DNA of 64,000 nucleotides from NCBI GenBank assembly GCA_019245755.1, contig JAFARC010000064.1, positions 37,432 to 101,431 on the forward strand. The letters are read 5' to 3'. Shown here piece by piece: positions 56,440 to 64,000 of this stretch; the first letter of the stretch is position 1; every line of letters begins with the position of its first letter. Under the pieces are notes generated by a model. The model searched no databases. It worked only from the letters and a program-made list of their open reading frames with translations, and was not told where the DNA came from. This DNA comes from Mycobacteriaceae bacterium (GTDB lineage: Bacteria; Actinomycetota; Actinomycetes; Mycobacteriales; Mycobacteriaceae). The position numbers and the translations under genes are program-made.

Positions 56440-57950
56440 CGTCGCGGGCCCAAAACGCTCGTCGCCCGACGGTCGACGGGCCCGGTGATGCGGTCGGCGG
56501 CCAGCCGACCGGACAGCATGGCGGTGGGCACGCCGACCCCCGGTACGGTCGAGGAACCGGCCAGCACGGCGTTTTCCACTCCCCGCACGGTGTTGGCCGG
56601 CCGGAACGGACCGGTTTGGCTGAAGGTATGTGCGAGGGCGAACGGTGTGCCCGCCGCCATGCCCTGCTCGGCCCAGTCGTCGGGGGTGACGACGTGCAGT
56701 ACCTCGGCATCCTCGCCGAGCCCGGGCAGCAGCCGCGCCCGCACGGTGTCGATCATCTCCTTGGCGTAGCCGTCGCCGTGGCTTGCCCAATCGACCATGC
56801 CGCGGGCCAGGTTCGGCGCGGGCGCGAGGATGTACAGCAGGTCGCGGCCCGGCGGGGCCACGGTCGGATCGGTCGCGCTCGGCCGGGTAACCAGCAGCGA
56901 CGGGTCCGCCATCGGCTGGCCGTCGCGGATGATGTCGTCGAATGTCTGCCGCCACGCCCCGCCGAACAGAATTGTGTGATGGGCAGTCGCGGCCCGCGAC
57001 CGGCAGCCGACGTGGACGACCACCGCCGACGGCGCCGGGCGCAATGGCAGCAGCCGTCGCGGCCTGCGGGACAGCAGCCGATAGGTCTGCGGCAGTTCGG
57101 TGGTGAGCACGACGGCGTCGCACGGGATGCGTTGGTCTCGGTGGGTGAGCACGGCGGTGACGCGCTCGCCACTGCGCTCCAGCGCCGTGACCTCCGACCG
57201 GTATTCGAAGCGCACGCCTGCGTCGGCTGCCGCGGCCGCCATCGCGTCTGGTACCGCCCGCATCCCGCCCGGCGGGTAGTACACGCCGGCGACGGTGTCC
57301 ATGTAGGCGATCACCGCGTAGACCGCGAGCGCCTGCTGCGGGGGCACGCCGGCGTACAGCGACTGGAACGTGAACACCCGCACCAACCGCTCGTCGCTGA
57401 TGAAGCTGCGAACCATGCGATCCCACCGCCGAAACCCCCCGATCGCGGCCAGCCGCGCCAGCTGCGGGGTCAGCAGCGACAGCGGTGAGTCGAAGTTGGC
57501 GGCAATGAATCCGTCGAACTCGAGCCGGTACAGGCGTGTGAGCCAATCCCGCAGCCGCAGATACCCGGCGGCCGCCTCCGGGCCCGCGAACGCCTCGACG
57601 GCATCGGCCATCGCCCGCGCATCGCTGTGCACGTCGAGCTGGCTGCCGTCGGCAAACGATGCGCGATAGGCCGGCTCGATCCGGGCCAGATCGAGTCGTT
57701 GGCCGCGGTCGGCGCCGACCGCGGCGAAGACGTCGTCGATGATGTCGGGCATCGTGAGCACCGTCGGGCCGGTGTCCAGGCGATATCCGCGCGTGTCCAG
57801 CCGACCGACCCTGCCGCCCGGTACGGCGCCGCGTTCGACGACGGTCACCGCACGGCCACGCCCGGCCAGGTGCATAGCCGCCGACAGCCCCGCCAGGCCG
57901 GCCCCGACCACCACCACGTGATCGGTGCCGCCCCCGATCCCGCGGATCAT
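56436..57950 (-). CDS. crtI: Phytoene desaturase CrtI
   Basis: 504 aa FAD enzyme taking phytoene to lycopene. The dinucleotide-binding motif is VVVVGAGLAGLSAAMHL and the FAD-signature RLDTGPTVLTMPDI follows. The C-terminal GSSTVPGVGVPTAMLSGRLAA is diagnostic. It starts at ATG 57950; the upstream in-frame ATG at 57998 would add a short basic lead. First gene of the carotenoid operon. The SigF-like element at 58070-58043 lies about 90-120 bp before it. Confidence 0.95.
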   Translation of the reverse strand: MIRGIGGGTDHVVVVGAGLAGLSAAMHLAGRGRAVTVVERGAVPGGRVGRLDTRGYRLDTGPTVLTMPDIIDDVFAAVGADRGQRLDLARIEPAYRASFADGSQLDVHSDARAMADAVEAFAGPEAAAGYLRLRDWLTRLYRLEFDGFIAANFDSPLSLLTPQLARLAAIGGFRRWDRMVRSFISDERLVRVFTFQSLYAGVPPQQALAVYAVIAYMDTVAGVYYPPGGMRAVPDAMAAAAADAGVRFEYRSEVTALERSGERVTAVLTHRDQRIPCDAVVLTTELPQTYRLLSRRPRRLLPLRPAPSAVVVHVGCRSRAATAHHTILFGGAWRQTFDDIIRDGQPMADPSLLVTRPSATDPTVAPPGRDLLYILAPAPNLARGMVDWASHGDGYAKEMIDTVRARLLPGLGEDAEVLHVVTPDDWAEQGMAAGTPFALAHTFSQTGPFRPANTVRGVENAVLAGSSTVPGVGVPTAMLSGRLAADRITGPVDRRATSVLGPRR

Positions 57951-58042
57951 GCGGCACGCGCCGTGCCGACGTCCCCGCGCGGGGTCACGAACTGGCAACT
58001 CTCACGTCCGTTCCCTCCAGCACCACTGTTGTCGTCGCTTCC

Positions 58043-58070
58043 GTACCCAGCCACTAGTCGGCACAATCAC
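58043..58070 (-). promoter_or_regulatory. SigF-like promoter of the carotenoid operon
   Basis: On the minus strand GTGATT (58070-58065), 16 bp, GGGTAC (58048-58043). The identical hexamer pair and spacing lie before dps (59091-59118). The GGGTA -10 fits the mycobacterial SigF consensus. The -35 box is weaker. Confidence 0.6.
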
Positions 58071-58200
58071 GAGCCATCACAGCCCAGCTTTGCAGAGGCG
58101 GCCGCTCCGCAGGCCCGATGTCACGATTGATTCATTTATCGGCGTTGGCCAGACGTGACAGGATCGGCTTATCGCGAAATCGACCAGCATTCGACGCGCG

Positions 58201-59094
58201 GTGAGGTTTCCCGGCCCGGCCACGCCCCTCGCCACGCTGGCGCCGCTGCGGCGTGGCCGCGGTGATCCGTGCTTTCAGATCACCGGCGCAGGGGCGATCT
58301 GGCGGACCACCCTGCAGTCCAGCGGCGCGGTGACCGCGCGGATCACCCGGTCGGCGCCCGACACCGTGGACTGTGAGGCCTGGGGCGACGGCGCCGCGGA
58401 GTTCACCGATGCGCTGCCGGTCCTGCTCGGCGCCCACGACGACCCGGCGGCGTTCCAGACCGTGCAGCCCACGATTGCCGCGGCGCAGCGGCGCTCACCG
58501 CACCTGCGCATCGGGCGCACCGAACGGGTGCTGGAGGCACTCATGCCCGCGGTGCTCGAGCAGCGGGTGGCCGGGGTCGATTCGTTTCGCTCCTGGCGGC
58601 TGTTGGTGACGAAATTCGGCGCCCCGGCCCCGGGACCCGCTCCGGCTCGGATGCGCGTCCCGCCCGCCGCGGAAGTCTGGCGGCGCATCCCGTCCTGGGA
58701 ATTCCACCTCGCCAACGTCGATGCCGGTCGGGCACGCACGATTGTCGGCTGCGCCCAGCGTGCCGCGTCGCTGGAGCGGCTGCGCATCCGTCCCGCGTCG
58801 CAGGCGCGCGACGCGCTGACGTCGCTGCCGGGTGTCGGCGTATGGACGGCCGCCGAAACCGCGCAGCGCGCCTTCGGGGACGCCGACGCGCTGTCCGTCG
58901 GTGATTACCACCTCGCCAAGGTCGTGGGCTGGTCGCTGCTGGGCCACCCGATCGACGACGCGCAGATGGTGGAGTTGTTGGAACCGATGCGCCCGCATCG
59001 CTACCGCGCGGTGCGGCTGCTGGAAGTCAGTGGCCTGACGCGCAATCCGCGTTTCGGTCCCCGCCGGCCGATCCGCGACCTGGCCCGGCTGTGA
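58201..59094 (+). CDS. AlkA-like DNA-3-methyladenine glycosylase (HhH-GPD)
   Basis: 297 aa base-excision repair enzyme. The helix-hairpin-helix and catalytic region are LTSLPGVGVWTAAETAQRAFGDADALSVGDYHLAK, whose terminal Asp is the active-site residue. The N-terminal region is a beta-sheet domain as in AlkA. Start GTG 58201 is the first in the frame and lacks a clear ribosome-binding site. It excises alkylated purines. It diverges from the carotenoid operon and its 3' end contains the dps promoter. Confidence 0.85.
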   Translation: MRFPGPATPLATLAPLRRGRGDPCFQITGAGAIWRTTLQSSGAVTARITRSAPDTVDCEAWGDGAAEFTDALPVLLGAHDDPAAFQTVQPTIAAAQRRSPHLRIGRTERVLEALMPAVLEQRVAGVDSFRSWRLLVTKFGAPAPGPAPARMRVPPAAEVWRRIPSWEFHLANVDAGRARTIVGCAQRAASLERLRIRPASQARDALTSLPGVGVWTAAETAQRAFGDADALSVGDYHLAKVVGWSLLGHPIDDAQMVELLEPMRPHRYRAVRLLEVSGLTRNPRFGPRRPIRDLARL

Positions 59095-59118
59095 TTACCG
59101 CCGGCAGACCATGGGTAC
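59091..59118 (+). promoter_or_regulatory. SigF-like promoter of dps
   Basis: GTGATT (59091-59096), 16-bp spacer, GGGTAC (59113-59118), ending 9 nt before the dps ATG. Same hexamers and spacing as upstream of crtI. The position implies a very short or absent leader. Confidence 0.6.
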
Positions 59119-59127
59119 AGCGACGAC

Positions 59128-59670
59128 ATGGCCAAGTTCACGATCCCGGGTCTGTCGGAGCAGCAGGGCACCGAGGTGGCCGAGTTGCTGCAAAAGCAGC
59201 TCAGCCGCTACACCGACCTGCACCTCACCCTCAAACACGTGCACTGGAATGTCGTCGGACCGAACTTCATCGGCATCCACGAGATGCTGGATCCCCAGGT
59301 TGATCTGGTGCGCGGATACGCCGACGAGGTCGCCGAGCGGATTGCGGCGCTCGGCTCCTCGCCGAAGGGCACGCCGGGCGCGATCATCGCGGAGCGCACC
59401 TGGGACGATTACTCGCTCGGCCGCGACTGCGCCTCATCGCATCTCGCGGCGCTGGATCTGGTCTATGACGGCGTGATTCAAGACACCCGCAAGAACATCG
59501 AGCGGCTCGAGGACCTCGACCTGGTCACCCAGGACATGCTCATCGACCATGCCGGCGAACTGGAGAAGTTCCAGTGGTTCGTCAGGGCCCATCTGGAGAA
59601 CGAGGGCGGCGCGCTGGTCCACGAGGGCGAACGCACCGAGCAGGGCGCGGCCGGCGCCGCCAAAGGATAG
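59128..59670 (+). CDS. dps: DNA-protection ferritin-like protein Dps
   Basis: 180 aa Dps dodecamer subunit that binds DNA and oxidises iron. Ferroxidase residues H39, H51, D66 and E70 are all present (LKHVHWNVVG, GIHEMLDP, GYADEVAE). Sequence follows M. smegmatis Dps1, from FTIPGLS and LLQKQLS through the C-terminal acidic tail. The basic C-terminus of the M. smegmatis protein is missing here; it ends GAAGAAKG. Expected role: iron and oxidative protection in starvation or stationary phase. Confidence 0.96.
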   Translation: MAKFTIPGLSEQQGTEVAELLQKQLSRYTDLHLTLKHVHWNVVGPNFIGIHEMLDPQVDLVRGYADEVAERIAALGSSPKGTPGAIIAERTWDDYSLGRDCASSHLAALDLVYDGVIQDTRKNIERLEDLDLVTQDMLIDHAGELEKFQWFVRAHLENEGGALVHEGERTEQGAAGAAKG

Positions 59671-59728
59671 CCAGACCGATCACGCCCACTGAGTCGTGCG
59701 CTCGTCGCGTGGCCCTGACCGCAGTGTT

Positions 59729-60049
59729 CTAGCTGCTCGGCATGAACGGACTCAGCATCGGTGGCTGCAGCGCGCCGGGGTCGGCCGTGTTGGGATCCAA
59801 AAACGACGGCAGGTACTGGGCGAACTGGCCGATAATCGGCAGGATCGTGTTGGCTTGATTGATGATTGTGCTCGGATCCGGGGCCGGTGGGGCCGGTGGG
59901 GCCGGCGGCGCGGGCGCCGGGTCGTCCATCGGTGCCGGCACCGGCGCTGCCTGACCGGTTGCAATGGCGTATCCGAACGGCGCCAACGTCAGGCCCGCGC
60001 ACAGGGCCGACCCGAGCAGAATCCGGCGCTTGATGGGCAATATCGACAT
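59729..60049 (-). CDS. Small secreted Pro/Ala-rich protein
   Basis: 106 aa. Start ATG 60049 is preceded by AGGAG. The signal peptide MSILPIKRRILLGSALCAGLTLAPFGYAIATGQA is followed by a PAPPAPPAPPAP stretch, a short conserved-looking core (INQANTILPIIGQFAQYLPSF) and the tail MLSPFMPSS. Probably exported through Sec; function unknown. Convergent with dps. Confidence 0.72.
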   Translation of the reverse strand: MSILPIKRRILLGSALCAGLTLAPFGYAIATGQAAPVPAPMDDPAPAPPAPPAPPAPDPSTIINQANTILPIIGQFAQYLPSFLDPNTADPGALQPPMLSPFMPSS

Positions 60050-60217
60050 GGTGTCTCCTGGTGTTGCTGAAGCGTCTACTTCGTCACAGGGGAAACACTG
60101 ATCACCGACAATCACATTAGGAACACGACGCGGTCAAGCTTTACCCACGATGAACCGTCCGATGAGTTGCTGTGCGCCGATTCCCCGGTGTTTCGCTACT
60201 GGCGTTCGCGATGACCG

Positions 60218-62392
60218 TCACCGGGCAACGGCCGCGTCCGCGGTCGGGTAGGTCAGTTCGAGCTCGCCGAGATTGGCGGCGACTGTGACAAGCGGCAGCG
60301 CGGCATTGACGGCATTGACGGCATTGACGGCATTGACGGCGGCCTCCTCGCCGGTGAATTCCGCGCGCAGCGCGAGGACCAGCTCGTCGCTGATCGGCGG
60401 CCAGGTCGCCTCCGTCGCGCCTTTGAGTCGCTCGGCGACCGATTCGGCGTGCGCCTCCACAATCGCGCGGGTCCCGGGGTAGGCCGCAAGCGGCGGTGGC
60501 GTGGGGATGTCCGAGATGACCTCTGCCGCCGTGCGTAATCGGATGGCGCGGTTGGCCGCACGCACGACTGGAGCGCGCAGGTCCGTGGAGCCGCCGCTTT
60601 CGGACAGGTAGTGGCGCAGGGCGTCGTCGACGGTGCGGCTGGCCGCGAGCGCGTCGTGGTTGAGCCTGGCGACCTGGTCGTCGATCTCCTCTGACGCGCC
60701 ACGGGTGACGCGCAGCACCGCCGCGCGCAGATAACTGGCGCCGAGATCCACGGCGGCCTCGATCGTCGCGTACACCGATGCGGTGGCGCCCCTGGGCCAC
60801 AGCAGCACTGACGCCGCGACCGCGACCGCGGCGCCGGCCATCACGTCCTCGATTCTCAGCAGCCCGATCCGCCAACCCGTCGGCACGATGAGGTTCAAAA
60901 CGATGAGCACCATCATTGTCATCGTGGCTTGCCCGGCGGTGAACGAGGCCACCCGCGGAATGTAGGCCGACCCGAAGATCACGATTGGCAACAGCGACCA
61001 CAGCACGATCGGGTTGACGCCGACGACGGCGATCAGGACCGCGCCCAGCACGACGCCGATCGCTGTGCCGATCATGGCTCGCACCACCTTGGTGCCCGTC
61101 GTCAACGCGCTGCTGCCCAGAACGACGATCGCACCGAGCACGACCCAGAATCCATGTTGGATCGGGAACAAATGAGTGGTCGCAACGGCCAGCGCCAGGC
61201 CAACCCCGGTACGTAGGGAGTTGCGGGCAGCCACCGAGCGGGTGGCGAGAAACCCCGTCGTGATTGTGGTGACCGCGACCGTTTCGGGCAGCAACCGATC
61301 GGCGGCCCCCGTGGGCGGTAGCCGCAGGCCCAGCGCCTTCGCCCAGGCCGGACGCGCGTCGGCCGCCGCCGCGGCGGCAATCACCCGGGCGACCAGCCCG
61401 ACGGTTGCCGCGATGGTGCGCCGTGTGAGCAACTCGCGGCCGAGTGCGACCGCGGTGGCCTCGTCGGGCTCGGCCAGCACCGCGACGACGTCCTCCCGGT
61501 AGCGTCCCCTGGCCACCGACCGCAATTCGGCGCGGGCGGTGTCGAGTTTCGTTCGGTCGACCGAGCGCTTCGATGCCCGCGCCGCGTCGAGCGCACCGGC
61601 ACAACAGCGCAGCACGTGCACGGCGGGGCGCTTCGTGTCGGCCAGCTCGAGCTCGACCTCGTTGGTCACCCGCTCGCTGATCCACTCCAGGTCGTCAACC
61701 ACTCGCACCAGCGCCCGGCTCCCGGCCGTCAAGCCCACCGGTCGGTAGTCGGCACTCAGGAAAGTGGTTTTCAGCGCCTGCATCGCCCGCGACACATCCG
61801 ACGCCGATCCGACGCCCTGCAGCCGGTCGGCCAGCGCGGCGCACACCTGCGCGGCGTGGCGTCGTAAGTCGCCGTGGTGGCGCGGCGGCAGCAAGAACAA
61901 CGCCGCCGGCACGCACACCGCCCAGGCGATCGCCCAGCCCAGCAGCCGGTCGCCGACCGGGCCGGGCGGTGTGCACACCGGCAACACGTAGGTCAGCAGC
62001 GTCGCGCGCTGGCCTGCGGCAAGCGTTTCGCTGAGCACACCGGCCAAGGTCACCGCCACGCCGAGGACGAACATGATGATCACCGCGAGCCACGCAGTGC
62101 GTTGGACCAGCGTGCCGACCGATATCAAAACGGCGCCGTTGAGCCCCAAGCCGCAGTACGCCAGCGCACGAACCTGCCGCGTGCCCGGAAAGTCGACCAG
62201 CACCAGCAACCAGATCGACCCGATCATCGTGAACAACGGCGCCTGTGTTCCCCCCACCGCCACAAAGCTGACCCCGGCGGCGATCGGTACGACGATGGCG
62301 GCCCGCAGCGCGCGCCGCAGCGCATCGCGTTCCTGGTCGCGCCTGTGTGCCCGGTCCGTCACCCGACGCAACAGCTGAGCCGGTGTCAACAT
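60218..62392 (-). CDS. FUSC-family membrane protein
   Basis: 724 aa. Two halves, each with several hydrophobic segments (VVPIAAGVSFVAVGG, FTMIGSIWLLVLVD; later FWVVLGAIVVLGSSALTTGTKVV and VLGAVLIAVVGVNPIVL), as in FUSC/aromatic-acid-exporter proteins. Cytoplasmic linkers are Arg-rich. Near the C-terminus VNA is repeated four times. The substrate is unknown; the family is linked to efflux of aromatic acids or fusaric acid in other bacteria. Divergent from the lipoprotein at 62543. Confidence 0.82.
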   Translation of the reverse strand: MLTPAQLLRRVTDRAHRRDQERDALRRALRAAIVVPIAAGVSFVAVGGTQAPLFTMIGSIWLLVLVDFPGTRQVRALAYCGLGLNGAVLISVGTLVQRTAWLAVIIMFVLGVAVTLAGVLSETLAAGQRATLLTYVLPVCTPPGPVGDRLLGWAIAWAVCVPAALFLLPPRHHGDLRRHAAQVCAALADRLQGVGSASDVSRAMQALKTTFLSADYRPVGLTAGSRALVRVVDDLEWISERVTNEVELELADTKRPAVHVLRCCAGALDAARASKRSVDRTKLDTARAELRSVARGRYREDVVAVLAEPDEATAVALGRELLTRRTIAATVGLVARVIAAAAAADARPAWAKALGLRLPPTGAADRLLPETVAVTTITTGFLATRSVAARNSLRTGVGLALAVATTHLFPIQHGFWVVLGAIVVLGSSALTTGTKVVRAMIGTAIGVVLGAVLIAVVGVNPIVLWSLLPIVIFGSAYIPRVASFTAGQATMTMMVLIVLNLIVPTGWRIGLLRIEDVMAGAAVAVAASVLLWPRGATASVYATIEAAVDLGASYLRAAVLRVTRGASEEIDDQVARLNHDALAASRTVDDALRHYLSESGGSTDLRAPVVRAANRAIRLRTAAEVISDIPTPPPLAAYPGTRAIVEAHAESVAERLKGATEATWPPISDELVLALRAEFTGEEAAVNAVNAVNAVNAALPLVTVAANLGELELTYPTADAAVAR
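60302..60337 (-). repeat. 9-bp repeat encoding VNA in the FUSC gene
   Basis: GGCATTGAC is repeated four times without interruption (60302-60337). Read on the coding strand it gives the in-frame repeat VNA-VNA-VNA-VNA close to the C-terminus. Slippage here would keep the frame in units of three residues. Confidence 0.85.
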
Positions 62393-62542
62393 GGCTGGAT
62401 CGTAGGTCGCCGAGCCAGCGCGCCGACGCCCCGCGATGACACAGCTGCCTCACATCGGGCGGAAAGCCCAGACCTAGCTCCGCCGCGGACGCTGGTGGCG
62501 TCGCACACGTGACACCCGGCAATCGTTAAGGAGCCATCAACC

Positions 62543-63268
62543 ATGCCGAAGACGGCGATATCGAAATATCCGTTGCTGGCGGTCATCGGAATCACCGCAG
62601 TGTCCGTAGCCGCCTGCGGCTCGTCCACCAGCGGATCACCCACCTCGGCCAACAAAGCGAGTGGTTCCGCGTCCACCTCGGCGCCGCCGTCGACGTCCGG
62701 GACTCCCGCCGCTCAGGGCAATGACCACGTCGCAGGCCTGATCGGTTCGGTTTCGGGCACGACGATCCAGGTGACGCAGCAGAGCGGGCCCGCGACCGTG
62801 GCGTACTCGCCGTCGACCAGGATCTCGGAGGTCACGCCCGCTCAACTCACCGATGTCACGGCCGGCAGCTGCGTCGCGGTCCGACCCGCCGGGGGGGCGC
62901 AGAGCGGCGGCACCGTCACGGCGCGCACGGTGTTGATCAACACGTCGGCCAATGGCCAGTGCCAGCCGCCGCGCGGGCGTGGTGGCGTGGGCGGCACCGT
63001 GAGCTCCGTCAACGGAAACACCATCGTGGTCAATGCGACCGACTCCAGCGGCAACACGTCGCAAACCAACGTCGAGGTCGCCAACGCCACCACCTACGCC
63101 AAGCAGGCGGTGGCCGACTCACAGGCCATCGCTCCGGGCAAGTGCATCGCCGCGCGCGGTACCAATGACAGCAGCGGGACGCTTCAGGCGACCACCCTCA
63201 ATCTCCGCCCCGCCAACAACGGCACCTGCCCGCAGCCCAATGGCCCGCGCCACCATCCTGGCGGCTAG
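62543..63268 (+). CDS. Lipoprotein with DUF5666-like repeats
   Basis: 241 aa. The ATG follows AAGGAG. The signal peptide ends in VAAC with lipidated C25. A Ser/Thr/Ala-rich linker leads to two similar beta-rich repeats (GLIGSVSGTTIQVTQQSG... and GGTVSSVNGNTIVVNATDSSG...), each with a conserved TRI/TTY...G-C-xA segment, typical of DUF5666 domains. Two further Cys (in SCVAVRPAG and KCIAARGTN) sit at equivalent positions. Function unknown. Confidence 0.8.
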   Translation: MPKTAISKYPLLAVIGITAVSVAACGSSTSGSPTSANKASGSASTSAPPSTSGTPAAQGNDHVAGLIGSVSGTTIQVTQQSGPATVAYSPSTRISEVTPAQLTDVTAGSCVAVRPAGGAQSGGTVTARTVLINTSANGQCQPPRGRGGVGGTVSSVNGNTIVVNATDSSGNTSQTNVEVANATTYAKQAVADSQAIAPGKCIAARGTNDSSGTLQATTLNLRPANNGTCPQPNGPRHHPGG

Positions 63269-63392
63269 CGGCGCCGGGCTGGCCGGATCTCCGTTGAAAG
63301 TGTCGAAGACGCCAACCCGCGCAGCCTTCTCGTGACCGCAGAGCGCCGATTTCGGTAGCGATCCGCAGCCTGCCAGTCGTGGCTCGCCGGCC

Positions 63393-64000
63393 ATGCTGAT
63401 GCCGTCTTCGCGGCTATCATTCTCAGACAGCCGTTCCACTCTCAGCACGATCGAGGAGCATCCGCTGGCCGAGACGAACGCCCCTGAAGACGTCTCCACG
63501 ACCTCCCGTCACCGCGCGCGCCGTTTCGGTCTTGCAACCGTTCTGGCGCTGCTGGCGGTGTTCTCCGCGATGGACAGCGCGTCGCTGCCCAAGTGTCCGG
63601 AGGGCTGTCGGACGGTCGCGGCCGCGAGATCGGCGGCACCGCTGCCGGCACCGGCAATCGTGCGGATCACACCCGGGCCCGATTCCCGAGATGTCGGCGT
63701 CGATCCGTTGGGCCGCGTGTTGGTGACGGCCGCCACCGGTGTGTTGACCGACGTCGAGATGGTAAACGACTCCGGCAAGGTGATCCCCGGGATCATGACG
63801 CCGGATAACACTTCTTGGAAGCCCGCGGTTCCGCTCGGCTACGGCCGCACCTACACGATCACCGCCGTCAGTCGCGGACCCGGCGGGGTGCCCTCCACGC
63901 ACGTTTCGGCGTTTTCCACGTTGACGCCCGGCAACCAGACGGTGGCGTACCTCAACACCAGCTCCGGGGCGACCCTGCAGGACGGCGGCAGATACGGTGT
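63393..64000 (+). CDS. L,D-transpeptidase with Ig-like domain (3' partial)
   Basis: N-terminal 202 residues of an LdtB-like enzyme that runs off the window, read in the frame of ATG 63393 (ATG 63399 is an alternative). A cytoplasmic lead is followed by a signal-anchor (FGLATVLALLAVFSAM) and a bacterial Ig domain: DVEMVNDSGKVIPGIM and SWKPAVPLGYGRTYTITA match LdtMt2. Catalytic Cys and His lie beyond the edge and cannot be checked. The family makes 3-3 cross-links in peptidoglycan and is targeted by carbapenems. Confidence 0.82.
   Translation, partial: MLMPSSRLSFSDSRSTLSTIEEHPLAETNAPEDVSTTSRHRARRFGLATVLALLAVFSAMDSASLPKCPEGCRTVAAARSAAPLPAPAIVRITPGPDSRDVGVDPLGRVLVTAATGVLTDVEMVNDSGKVIPGIMTPDNTSWKPAVPLGYGRTYTITAVSRGPGGVPSTHVSAFSTLTPGNQTVAYLNTSSGATLQDGGRYG

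Noticed and set aside
55480..57957. An 825-residue open frame spanning crtB and upstream crtI sequence
   Set aside because: Only its C-terminal 319 residues are CrtB; the rest is an out-of-frame shadow of crtI, rich in Arg and Gly with no domain.
60141..61685. 514-residue frame overlapping the FUSC gene
   Set aside because: Arg-rich shadow without hydrophobic segments, while the other frame gives a plausible membrane protein.

Overview
The window is high-GC mycobacterial DNA. It encodes antigen 85 mycolyltransferases, a WS/DGAT acyltransferase, many acyl-CoA dehydrogenases and P450s, TreS-Mak, a mycobacterial Dps and an isorenieratene-type carotenoid operon. The pigment operon and the hydrogenase-maturation genes point to a nontuberculous, probably pigmented Mycobacterium rather than the M. 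tuberculosis complex; the species cannot be fixed from sequence alone. No rRNA, tRNA, CRISPR array, insertion sequence or prophage was seen.

Layout. 1-2.4 kb: end of a sugar ABC importer (Rv2039c/Rv2038c type) and a Pro/Gly/Thr-rich membrane protein. 2.4-8.3 kb: fusA2, a DUF7159-like protein and two tandem antigen-85 paralogues. 8.6-14.3 kb: lipoprotein, hydrolase, WS/DGAT, YjbR protein and a CYP138-like P450. 14.3-18.3 kb: hypC-hypD-hypE with two sugar-isomerase-like (SIS) genes, one fused to a HypC-like tail. 18.4-23.3 kb: HugZ-like protein, second P450, SRPBCC protein and a large acyl-CoA dehydrogenase. 23.6-32.2 kb: treS-mak, two acyl-CoA dehydrogenases, a quinone reductase, fbpC and a second Pro/Thr-rich membrane protein. 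32.2-42 kb: GT39-like membrane protein, MBL protein, amidase, Baeyer-Villiger monooxygenase, pncA and a glycogen-debranching enzyme. 42-47.7 kb: Zn-dependent dehydrogenase, two TetR regulators, msrB-msrA and an Rv0138-Rv0139-like pair. 47.8-51.1 kb: a translationally coupled SpoIIE-phosphatase / CHASE3 kinase / response-regulator operon. 51.6-58 kb: the carotenoid operon crtI-crtB-crtYc-crtYd-crtT-crtU-Rieske. 58.2-64 kb: AlkA-like glycosylase, dps, secreted Pro-rich protein, FUSC protein, DUF5666-like lipoprotein and the 5' end of an L,D-transpeptidase.

How genes work together. TreS and Mak feed trehalose into maltose-1-phosphate and alpha-glucan, the debranching enzyme acts on glucan, and the three antigen-85 enzymes use trehalose monomycolate, so trehalose/envelope metabolism is dense here. 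The carotenoid operon and dps carry the same SigF-like promoter (GTGATT-16 bp-GGGTAC), which suggests a shared stress or light response. Much of the gene content matches M. tuberculosis Rv0120c-Rv0139, interleaved with genes that lie elsewhere in that genome.
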